The translations under genes and the position numbers were made by a program. DNA of 5,088 nucleotides from an uncultured Bacillaceae bacterium (GTDB lineage Bacteria; Bacillota; Bacilli; Bacillales; Caldibacillaceae): the NCBI GenBank assembly GCA_937951955.1, contig CALGAD010000072.1:1-5088 (forward strand), written 5' to 3'. How positions within the stretch are numbered: the first letter of the stretch is position 1; each line of letters begins with the position of its first letter. The notes under the pieces are model-generated. The model had not been told where the DNA came from. It was given only the letters and a program-made list of their open reading frames with translations, and ran no database searches. Below are positions 1 through 5,088 of the stretch, piece after piece.

Positions 1-242
1 CGAACGTGCTCTTGCAGGAAAAAGTGGAAGGTGATTTTCTCGGCAGAGTGTTCGGGGTCGTCACGATGATTTCTACATCGATGATGCCGCTGGGAATGCT
101 TATTTTTGGGCCGATTGCCGACATCATTGCCATTGAGCTGTTGCTCATCGGAACAGGAATTGCCCTGTTTCTTCTCGCCTTTTTCCTTCTGGCAAGCAAA
201 GAATTGGTGAGGGCAGGAATGTCAGTACAAAAGCAAGTTTAA
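1..242 (+). CDS. MFS exporter, C-terminal fragment (5' end outside window)
   Basis: This is the end of a major facilitator superfamily transporter. The frame is already open at the left edge (Asn codon at 3-5 before the GTG at 6), so that GTG is an internal Val and not a start. About 79 residues are visible. They begin with VLLQEKVEGDFLGRVFG, which matches the conserved loop before the last helices of drug or macrolide efflux-type MFS proteins (typically Q-x-x-V-x-x-x-x-x-G-R-V). Two hydrophobic helices follow, roughly VVTMISTSMMPLGMLIFGP and ELLLIGTGIALFLLAFFLL, and then a short polar tail. These would be the last two of about twelve helices. It would act in the cytoplasmic membrane as a proton-driven exporter; the substrate cannot be told from this piece. 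TAA is at 240-242, directly before a strong terminator. It is convergent with everything else in the window. Confidence 0.85.
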   Translation, partial: NVLLQEKVEGDFLGRVFGVVTMISTSMMPLGMLIFGPIADIIAIELLLIGTGIALFLLAFFLLASKELVRAGMSVQKQV

Positions 243-288
243 AAATAAACTCCTATGGAATCGGCTTCCGATTTCATAGGAGTTTTTT
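241..288. terminator. Bidirectional intrinsic terminator between convergent genes
   Basis: A 17-bp stem pairs 248-264 with 268-284, with one G-U wobble (G257) and a 3-base CTT loop. On the plus strand it is followed by a T run at 283-288. On the minus strand the A-rich stretch at 241-247 reads as TTATTTTT after the hairpin. It therefore fits as the terminator of the MFS gene on the plus strand, and of the VOC remnant, and perhaps the whole long operon, on the minus strand. Confidence 0.93.
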
Positions 289-311
289 ATTTGGCAAGCT
301 GGAAATCCATG

Positions 312-689
312 CTAGCAATTACAAATCATTACGACATTTCCATCGGGATCTTTAATGTTAAACCAGGCGGTATCCCCCGCCCATTCAATTTCCCGCACGA
401 TTTCAATACCTTTATCTTTTACGTATTCATATGCTTCCTCAATATGAGGTGCGTATATATTAAAGATAGGGTTCGGACTACCACGATGACGGAAGGCTGG
501 TCAAATGCATGGTCATCTAGCGTAAGCGACGTTGTTCCCGTAACTGGCACGTTAAAAACCGGCGAAGTCACCTTGTTAAGATCCGCTTCGATTCCCAATA
601 GATCTCCATACCACTTGGCAGCAGCCTTTAAATCGGTGACATGGACAAACACTGGTGTTCATCTGATTTTTAATCGGCAGGTTTTTCAT
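312..689 (-). pseudogene. VOC/glyoxalase-bleomycin resistance family protein, frameshifted
   Basis: Two minus-strand frames together make one VOC (glyoxalase/bleomycin resistance/dioxygenase) domain. The first half runs from GTG at 652: VFVHVTDLKAAAKWYGDLLG, then PVFNVPV and LTLDDHAFDQP. Near 489-496 the similarity moves to another frame, which continues with NPIFNIYAPHIEEAYEYV, then GIEIVREIEW, and ends KDPDGNVVMICNC with TAG at 312-314. In the first frame the same stretch only gives a non-family tail ending near 419. The shift fits loss of one base. A second lesion is possible at the start: an ATG frame (689 MKNLPIKNQM to 660) is out of phase by one base, and the domain frame has TGA at 659-661. 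The start is uncertain, and no good ribosome binding site precedes 652 or 689. Repaired, the product would be about 115-125 residues, normal for a single VOC domain. Function is probably lost, unless the shift is a sequencing error. The original substrate is unknown. Confidence 0.82.
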
Positions 690-793
690 CCGTTAACTTC
701 TTAATAAAAATAATAAAAAAGGGAAAGCTTTAAAACTGCAGGCCATTCTTACAAGATAAGACTTGCATTACCTGAGTTCAGGCCCAATTTTGA
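690..793. other. Gap between operon end and VOC remnant; no gene or clear terminator
   Basis: This 104-base gap is AT-rich near 703-720. On the minus strand I see only weak hairpins: a 5-bp stem CCTGA/TCAGG with a 2-base loop near 770-783, and a 5-bp stem TCTTA/TAAGA near 748-766. Neither is followed by a proper T run. A T-rich stretch at 703-720 has no stem of terminator strength before it. I could not find a convincing promoter for the VOC remnant. Read-through from the operon to the terminator at 241-288 is therefore possible. Confidence 0.5.
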
Positions 794-1387
794 CTAAATG
801 ATATTTTTCAGCCACTTTTCCGTTTTCCATTGTTTGCTCATATAGTCTTCTGATTCACCCGTATTGGCGTTAATATAAATAATTTCTTGCAATTGATTGC
901 TTTGCACGTTCACTTTCCAGAGCGGCAAATATAATAGACAAAGCTCTACAATCTGGTGCTTTGGTTTTTTCAGCAAATACTGCCGGTTAATTTGTTTCTG
1001 CTGAATATCTTGAATGTATTTCGTTACTTTCTCGGAATGAATTACTGGAGAAACAATCTTATCCGGATCCGCTTCAAATTCGGTCATATGGGGCATGGCA
1101 GACAGAAGTCCCCGGTATCCGGAAACAGCATCGACAAACCCCATCATCGGGGTTTTTTTCGGCGGAAAGGGACTTCTTGCTGCAATGACGAGTAATTTGG
1201 CAATCCACAACGGATGGAAAATTAATTCTGTTTCTCTCATATGTTTTCGGAAAAACTCTTCATTTAGACCTCTTTTCCATTTTACATTCCATTTCATGGC
1301 ACGGTATGCATGTTTTGCAAGTTCATTTTCCGGAATTAAAATTCCTTTTCCGAGCAATACAATCTTTTCCTTCATCGTTACTTTCAT
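794..1387 (-). CDS. Unrecognised 197-residue protein, last gene of the operon
   Basis: I do not recognise this family. The ATG at 1385-1387 directly follows the symporter stop codon (TGA-ATG). It has a Shine-Dalgarno-like AAAGGCGGTG at 1391-1400 inside the symporter's last codons, about 5 bases from the ATG, so it should be translated by coupling. A second Met at codon 5 is a less likely start. The protein is rich in Lys and Trp, has no signal peptide, and has no clear membrane helix; the hydrophobic stretch at residues 55-73 is short and interrupted. Two similar units are visible: HPLWIAKLLV (58-67) followed by FVDAVSGYRG (84-93), and YLPLWKVNV (153-161) followed by YINANTGES (171-179). Each reads as a PLW strand, a turn, then an [VI]-[DN]-A-x-[ST]-G strand, suggesting a duplicated beta-hairpin module. 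Its position implies a role linked to the transporter or its substrate, but no function can be assigned. The real-gene call rests on context and the ribosome binding site. Confidence 0.82.
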   Translation of the reverse strand: MKVTMKEKIVLLGKGILIPENELAKHAYRAMKWNVKWKRGLNEEFFRKHMRETELIFHPLWIAKLLVIAARSPFPPKKTPMMGFVDAVSGYRGLLSAMPHMTEFEADPDKIVSPVIHSEKVTKYIQDIQQKQINRQYLLKKPKHQIVELCLLYLPLWKVNVQSNQLQEIIYINANTGESEDYMSKQWKTEKWLKNII

Positions 1388-2830
1388 TCACACCGCCTTT
1401 TGATCACGATGATAACTTTCCACCCGGCTTTGAATTTCTTCCGAAGGCGGAGATGTAGCCAAGCTGACGACGATTGTTAATAGTAAAGAAACTGGAGCAG
1501 CAATAATCGGCTCGGATACGAGGGCGAAAGGTTCGGTAATGACTAAAATCAGGAACATGATTGCCCCGCCAAGCATTCCTGCCAGCGCCCCCTGTTTATT
1601 CGCGCGTTTCCACCAAATACCAAGCACAAGCGGGAAGCCAAAGGACGACAGCAAAAATCCTCCGACCCAGCCGACCATAATGGCAATGAGCTGCGGCGGA
1701 TTAATGGCAATGAGAATGCCGATTATACTTGCAACAATCATGACGACAAAACCGATTCTTGTTACTGTTTTTTCTGACGCTTCCTTATTGATATATTCCT
1801 TATAAATATCTCTGGCAACGCCGGCAGAAATGGCAAGCAGCATCGCATCGGCCGAAGACATGATGGCAGCGAGCAAACCGGCAAACATGATTCCTGCAAG
1901 AACAGGGGACATATAATGTTCAATAACAGATACAAAAATCATGTCCCGGTTTTCTAACGTATCTAAAATACCTAACGATGCTCCGCCGGCAGCGACGACA
2001 AATCCGAATACGAAGACGAGCAAGTACAATAGACAGGCCCACATGGCTGAACGGCGGGCAGTTCTCGCATCCCGGGACGCAAAATTACGCATGACAGCAG
2101 ATGGCGAGACAATCCCAAACCAGAGAAAAGCTAAAAATAATCCAAAATAAGATAGCCATGGCTGTGTGACGTCCCCAAAATGCGGAGCTGCGGCCAGCGC
2201 ATCTTGTACAAGTGCACTTAAGCCGCCATGTTCGAATAATACTAATGCGGCTAAAACAAACATTCCGATTAATATTAGAGCGCCTTGGATTAAGTCGGTA
2301 TACGTAATTGCCCACATACCTCCGAGGGCTGCGTATAAGGTGCAGCCCAGTCCGAGAACGATCACCGCCGTTTTATACTCAATGCCGAGCACATAGGACC
2401 CGATGAGTCCGGAAGCAGTCATTTGCGGCACCATATAGAAGGTCATGCCAACGACGACGATAAAAACAGAAACAACTTGAACGGAATTTCCAAACCGCTG
2501 TTTAAAAAATTCCGGCAGAGTGGCAACCCCTGACCTGCGAATTTGTCCGGAAACGAGGAACATGGTAAAAGGCAAAATGGCAACCGCCCCAAAACCGTAG
2601 GCAAACAGAAACGGAATGCCGAGGGCAACCCCAGACCCTACCGCCCCCATCAGAGAACTGGAACTGGCTAAAGCAGCAAAAAGAGCAAACGCCCCGACAT
2701 AGGAATTAATGCTTCTTCCTGCGGTCCAGTAATGATCTTCGGAAGAATGTGCCCTTTTTGTAAAATATATTCCGATGATTGTCATACCAATCAAGTAAAT
2801 TGCTAATATAACTGTCTCCAATACTTGCAT
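1388..2830 (-). CDS. Sodium:solute symporter (SSS/SSF family)
   Basis: This is a 480-residue integral membrane protein of the sodium:solute symporter family, whose members include PanF, PutP and ActP. It would use the sodium gradient to import a solute. The family signature is seen at residues 168-183 (ALGGMWAITYTDLIQG). The helix-9 region has the sodium-site pattern IMSSADAMLLAISAG (323-337), with S325/S326 where family members coordinate Na+. The unwound first and second helix region shows RSINSYVGAFALFAALASSS (39-58). About 12-13 hydrophobic helices span the protein, which has a usual family length and a short charged C-terminal tail. The ATG at 2828-2830 has GGAGGG at 2839-2844, nine bases away. 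It sits 17 bases after a small two-helix gene, an arrangement common for SSS transporters. Being in an operon with an FAD amine oxidoreductase and a mu-crystallin-type enzyme, an amino-acid or imino-acid substrate is the best guess; pantothenate or acetate cannot be excluded. Confidence 0.93.
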   Translation of the reverse strand: MQVLETVILAIYLIGMTIIGIYFTKRAHSSEDHYWTAGRSINSYVGAFALFAALASSSSLMGAVGSGVALGIPFLFAYGFGAVAILPFTMFLVSGQIRRSGVATLPEFFKQRFGNSVQVVSVFIVVVGMTFYMVPQMTASGLIGSYVLGIEYKTAVIVLGLGCTLYAALGGMWAITYTDLIQGALILIGMFVLAALVLFEHGGLSALVQDALAAAPHFGDVTQPWLSYFGLFLAFLWFGIVSPSAVMRNFASRDARTARRSAMWACLLYLLVFVFGFVVAAGGASLGILDTLENRDMIFVSVIEHYMSPVLAGIMFAGLLAAIMSSADAMLLAISAGVARDIYKEYINKEASEKTVTRIGFVVMIVASIIGILIAINPPQLIAIMVGWVGGFLLSSFGFPLVLGIWWKRANKQGALAGMLGGAIMFLILVITEPFALVSEPIIAAPVSLLLTIVVSLATSPPSEEIQSRVESYHRDQKAV

Positions 2831-2847
2831 AATACATTCCCTCCAAT

Positions 2848-3063
2848 CTATTCATTATTTTCATCTTTTTTCTCAATCCAAAGTACATAGATGGCTGCCA
2901 GCAAGAACCAAATGATATAGGTGGAAAACATTAACCACCCGGCAAGAGAAATGCCCATCAGGTAAATATCCGTCGGCCACCAGATTAAGACGAATAGGGA
3001 AACGAATACTAATACAATCGTTAAAATAATACCGGGGTCTTTTATACGGGAATTGCTTTTCAT
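2848..3063 (-). CDS. Small two-helix membrane protein, likely symporter partner
   Basis: This 71-residue protein has two hydrophobic helices, approximately residues 12-29 (IILTIVLVFVSLFVLIWW) and 43-62 (STYIIWFLLAAIYVLWIE region), and a charged tail KKDENNE. The ATG at 3061-3063 has a near-perfect ribosome binding site, AAAGGAGG at 3071-3078, seven bases away, so it is certainly expressed. Small two-helix proteins directly upstream of sodium:solute symporters are a known pattern (YhdT/DUF997 before PanF; DUF3311 and DUF4212 types in other lineages). I infer the same partnership here, perhaps helping symporter assembly or activity, but I cannot settle which of these families it belongs to. The gene is 31 bases after the mu-crystallin-family gene and 17 bases before the symporter, so the three are almost certainly co-transcribed. 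Confidence 0.85.
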   Translation of the reverse strand: MKSNSRIKDPGIILTIVLVFVSLFVLIWWPTDIYLMGISLAGWLMFSTYIIWFLLAAIYVLWIEKKDENNE

Positions 3064-3078
3064 GATTCACCCTCCTTT

Positions 3079-3108
3079 CAAATCCATTTGCAAGCTAGAA
3101 ATCTAGCT
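3079..3108. repeat. Two back-to-back short inverted repeats at a gene junction
   Basis: AGCTAGA/TCTAGCT (arms 3093-3099 and 3102-3108) covers the stop codon of the mu-crystallin-family gene. CAAAT/ATTTG (3079-3083 and 3086-3090) lies beside it, just upstream of the next ribosome binding site. In RNA the first could fold as a 6-bp stem with a 4-base loop. There is no T run, so this is not an intrinsic terminator. A processing or stabilising role is possible, and so is chance. Confidence 0.35.
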
Positions 3109-4060
3109 GTACTCCAATTCTTTTTTCCCGTGCTTTTTCATAGATGAGGTTTGCTGTGACCACGTCAAACAAAGCCATTCCAACGGATTTAAACAAAATC
3201 GTTGAATGGTTTTCTCTATTAATGGAAGATTGGGATGTCAGCCAGGAGGACATCGTTTGTACATCTTCTTTTTTAATCCATCCTTCCTTGATCGGAATAG
3301 CAATATCCCCGGATTCTTCGATGGCATGTTCTGTATCGACATAAATGGAATTGGCTAATTTGTAGACTGTATTTGGAAATTCTCGCATTGTCGGCTGAAA
3401 GGAACCGATACCAATAATCAGTTTTTCTTTGAGAAGGGCTGGGTCGTCTGGGAGAACTGGTTGATAAGAAGTGGTTGCTGTGATGATAATATCCGCGTTG
3501 GAAATTGCTTCTTTTGCTGAATTTGCTGTATGAAGCCGGATCTTTGGTTCGATCCATCTTTCTAGGGAAGCTTTAAATCCGGGAATTTTATCTTTCGTAC
3601 GATTAAATAGATAAATATCGCTAATATTTCTCTCGGTACATGCAGCAATAGCCTGATATAATCCTTGAACACCGGTGCCAATGATAGCGAGCTTCCTATC
3701 GTCTTTTCTGGCAAAATGACGTACCGCATTCCCGCCAATGGCCCCGGTGCGGAGGGCGGTCAAAAAGGAGCCGTCCAACAGGCTGAGTATTTGTCCTGTT
3801 TGTTTATCGTTTAAAACGACTAATCCATGAAGGGTCGGCACTTCTGTATTATTTGGAAACACGGTGACAAGCTTCGTGGCAATGGCCCTTTCAGTCAAGA
3901 CAGGCATCAACAATAGCGTATTATCACCGTCTCTTACCTGTAATCTAGTTGGCATCTGAAAATGATTGGATGCGTAAATTTCGTAAGTAAAGTCAATAGC
4001 ATCGATGACGTCTTTCATCGTGACGGCTTCTTTTATATGTTCTTCGTTTAAAAAGAGCAA
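3095..4060 (-). CDS. Ornithine cyclodeaminase/mu-crystallin family NAD(P)-dependent enzyme
   Basis: This 321-residue protein belongs to the ornithine cyclodeaminase/mu-crystallin family, which includes ornithine cyclodeaminase, alanine dehydrogenase of the archaeal type, and ketimine or delta1-pyrroline-2-carboxylate reductases. Its length is typical. Visible landmarks: substrate-side lysine in ATKLVTVFPNN (K63), LRTGAIGG (103-110), the Rossmann loop IIGTGVQG (126-133), FNRT at the end of the next strand (152-155), and the C-terminal KSVGMALFD (291-299). Where ornithine cyclodeaminases carry a G-A-D-x-x-G-K-x-E motif with catalytic Asp, this protein has GSFQPTMRE (219-227), so ornithine deamination is unlikely; reduction of a cyclic imine or an alanine-dehydrogenase-like reaction fits better. 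The start is TTG at 4058-4060, nine bases from AAAGGAGG (4070-4077). The closer ATG at 4062-4064 is in another frame and stops after 23 codons. It lies 30 bases after the FAD oxidoreductase gene, pointing to a shared pathway. Confidence 0.92.
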   Translation of the reverse strand: MLFLNEEHIKEAVTMKDVIDAIDFTYEIYASNHFQMPTRLQVRDGDNTLLLMPVLTERAIATKLVTVFPNNTEVPTLHGLVVLNDKQTGQILSLLDGSFLTALRTGAIGGNAVRHFARKDDRKLAIIGTGVQGLYQAIAACTERNISDIYLFNRTKDKIPGFKASLERWIEPKIRLHTANSAKEAISNADIIITATTSYQPVLPDDPALLKEKLIIGIGSFQPTMREFPNTVYKLANSIYVDTEHAIEESGDIAIPIKEGWIKKEDVQTMSSWLTSQSSINRENHSTILFKSVGMALFDVVTANLIYEKAREKRIGVQLDF

Positions 4061-4077
4061 GCATATCTACCTCCTTT
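4057..4077 (-). promoter_or_regulatory. Ribosome binding site and duplicated start region deciding a TTG start
   Basis: On the minus strand AAAGGAGGT (4069-4077) is followed by AGATATGCTTGCTC. The ATG (4062-4064) is out of frame with the gene; the TTG (4058-4060) is in frame, with TAG three codons upstream at 4067-4069. TGCT occurs twice in tandem (4063-4056). Removing one copy restores ATG-CTC-TTT-TTA-AAC, which encodes MLFLN, the same N-terminus as read from TTG. Confidence 0.75.
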
Positions 4078-4090
4078 GAAGATCAGCATG

Positions 4091-5088
4091 CTAGACGACG
4101 GCTCCTTCCACAATAAGGTCCTTTTCGGCAAATCTTTCAAAACGGAGCGGTGTGAGGTCAATCGTTTCATATTTTCCCTTCCGGATAAGTTCAGACAGTC
4201 CTTTTCCGACGGCAGGCGCCTGCTGCATTCCATGCCCGCTAAACCCGCAAGCCATATAATAACCAGGCACATCAGGATGTTCGCCGATAATTGCATTTTG
4301 ATCAATCGTATTATAGCTATATATGCCTGCCCAGCCGCGGACGATTTTCGCCTCGGCAAAATTCCGCACCCGCTCTCCCAGCACCGGCCATAATTGCTCA
4401 TAGAAAAACTCCCGTTTCCAGCTAAATTCAATTCCCGGTTTGACGTCTTCCGAAAACCCGCAAATAATCGACTGTCCTTCGTGCCGGAAATATACACCGC
4501 TTGGATCCACCGTTAGCGGCAGGTCATTTTCCAATGGTTTGGCAATATCAAATTGAATGACTTGCCGTTTTAGGGGAACGACCGGAATCGGACAGCCTAA
4601 TTTTTCACTCAGCATCGGTGCCCATGGTCCGGCACAGTTAATGACTATGGGAGCCGTATAGATTTCTTTATTTTTTAGCTGAACACCGATGACTTTGCCT
4701 CTTTCCGTAAGGATGGAATCCACTTCTTCATATATATATTTCGCCCCCAGCTGCCGAGCTTTCCGTATATATCCTTGCATGACAGAGTAGGGATCGAGAT
4801 ACCCGTCTTCGCTGCAATACAGTCCGCCTTGCAAGTCAGAGATATTTAACTCAGGAATAATCGATTGCAACTCATCCTTCGTGCACAGCTCTGAAGGTAC
4901 TCCCAATTGTTGTTGCAGTTTATGCTGTTGTTTTAAATAAGCGAAATTTTCTTCCGTAGCAAGGAACAAATATCCTCTCTGTTTAAAATCGATTTCCGCT
5001 TTTTCATCGTTAATCGCCATATCATCAGGAAAGGTTTTATATTTTTGCAGACTATAACGGCTGATTTGAATATTTATGGCAGTCGTAA
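4091..5088 (-). CDS. FAD-dependent amine/amino-acid oxidoreductase (DAO/SoxB type), N-terminus outside window
   Basis: This is a flavoprotein of the DAO fold, the family of sarcosine oxidase beta subunit, glycine oxidase and D-amino-acid dehydrogenases. It would oxidise a C-N bond of an amino acid to an imine using FAD. The frame remains open to the window edge: upstream of the Met at 5018-5020 there are 22 more in-frame codons with family-like sequence (TTAINIQISRYSLQKY), so that Met is internal. About 331 residues are seen; the missing part, some 50-60 residues, would carry the N-terminal GxGxxG FAD-binding motif. Landmarks: FKQRGYLFLATEEN, then DGYLDPYSVMQGYIRKA (the substrate-domain region), VINCAGPWA, the sheet GVYFRHEGQSIICG, and the C-terminal FAD-contacting ACGFSGHGMQQAPAVGKGL. 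TAG is at 4091-4093. It is the most upstream visible gene of the operon, so promoter and regulator lie outside. Substrate is undetermined; the mu-crystallin-type enzyme next door suggests imine chemistry. Confidence 0.92.
   Translation of the reverse strand, partial: TTAINIQISRYSLQKYKTFPDDMAINDEKAEIDFKQRGYLFLATEENFAYLKQQHKLQQQLGVPSELCTKDELQSIIPELNISDLQGGLYCSEDGYLDPYSVMQGYIRKARQLGAKYIYEEVDSILTERGKVIGVQLKNKEIYTAPIVINCAGPWAPMLSEKLGCPIPVVPLKRQVIQFDIAKPLENDLPLTVDPSGVYFRHEGQSIICGFSEDVKPGIEFSWKREFFYEQLWPVLGERVRNFAEAKIVRGWAGIYSYNTIDQNAIIGEHPDVPGYYMACGFSGHGMQQAPAVGKGLSELIRKGKYETIDLTPLRFERFAEKDLIVEGAVV

Noticed and set aside
255..704. 149-codon plus-strand frame antisense to the VOC remnant
   Set aside because: It starts inside the terminator hairpin, has no ribosome binding site, and its sequence is the complement of a recognisable VOC domain.
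703..760. Possible terminator or promoter in the AT-rich gap
   Set aside because: The T-rich run has no adequate GC stem before it, and no -35/-10 pair with proper spacing could be found on the minus strand.
956..1403. Two plus-strand frames (79 and 102 codons) opposite the unknown gene
   Set aside because: Because the minus-strand gene is unrecognised I considered these, but the minus-strand frame has a ribosome binding site, operon position and coherent repeats, while these have none.
4076..4393. 105-codon plus-strand frame
   Set aside because: Antisense to the flavoenzyme C-terminus, with no ribosome binding site or family-like sequence.
4048..4497. 149-codon minus-strand frame overlapping the flavoenzyme gene
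   Set aside because: It lies within a well-conserved FAD oxidoreductase in another frame; its composition (Arg, Ser and Cys rich) is typical of a shadow frame.
1..5088. CRISPR array, tRNA/rRNA genes, insertion sequence or attachment site
   Set aside because: I saw no regularly spaced repeats, no RNA gene signatures, no transposase-like frame and no long terminal inverted repeats.

Overview
The window looks like chromosomal DNA from a Bacillaceae-type Firmicute. The support is moderate GC content, strong AAAGGAGG-type ribosome binding sites, close gene packing with 17 to 31 base gaps, a TTG start codon, and Bacillus-like protein families. This placement is inferred from style; no marker gene is present.

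Layout from left to right. Positions 1-242 (+) hold the last 79 codons of a major facilitator superfamily exporter. A strong bidirectional terminator follows at 241-288. Facing it on the minus strand is a broken VOC/glyoxalase-family gene (312-689) with at least one clear frameshift. A 104-base stretch with no recognised gene (690-793) separates it from a minus-strand operon that fills the rest of the window (794-5088).

In transcription order (right to left) the operon encodes: an FAD-dependent amine/amino-acid oxidoreductase of the DAO/SoxB type, cut by the window edge; an ornithine cyclodeaminase/mu-crystallin family NAD(P)-binding enzyme; a small two-helix membrane protein; a sodium:solute symporter; and an unrecognised 197-residue soluble protein coupled to the symporter by a TGA-ATG junction. 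The likely theme is uptake and oxidation of an amino acid or imino acid. The symporter, probably with its small partner, would import the substrate. The flavoenzyme would oxidise a C-N bond to an imine, and the mu-crystallin-type enzyme would reduce a (cyclic) ketimine or act on a related substrate. The actual substrate cannot be read from this sequence.

Nothing here is a clearly new system. The points most worth a second look are: a 4-bp tandem duplication (TGCT x2) that appears to have knocked the ancestral ATG of the mu-crystallin-family gene out of frame, leaving a TTG start; replacement of the ornithine-cyclodeaminase active-site motif in that protein; the unrecognised 197-residue protein with an apparent internal duplication; and the decayed VOC gene.
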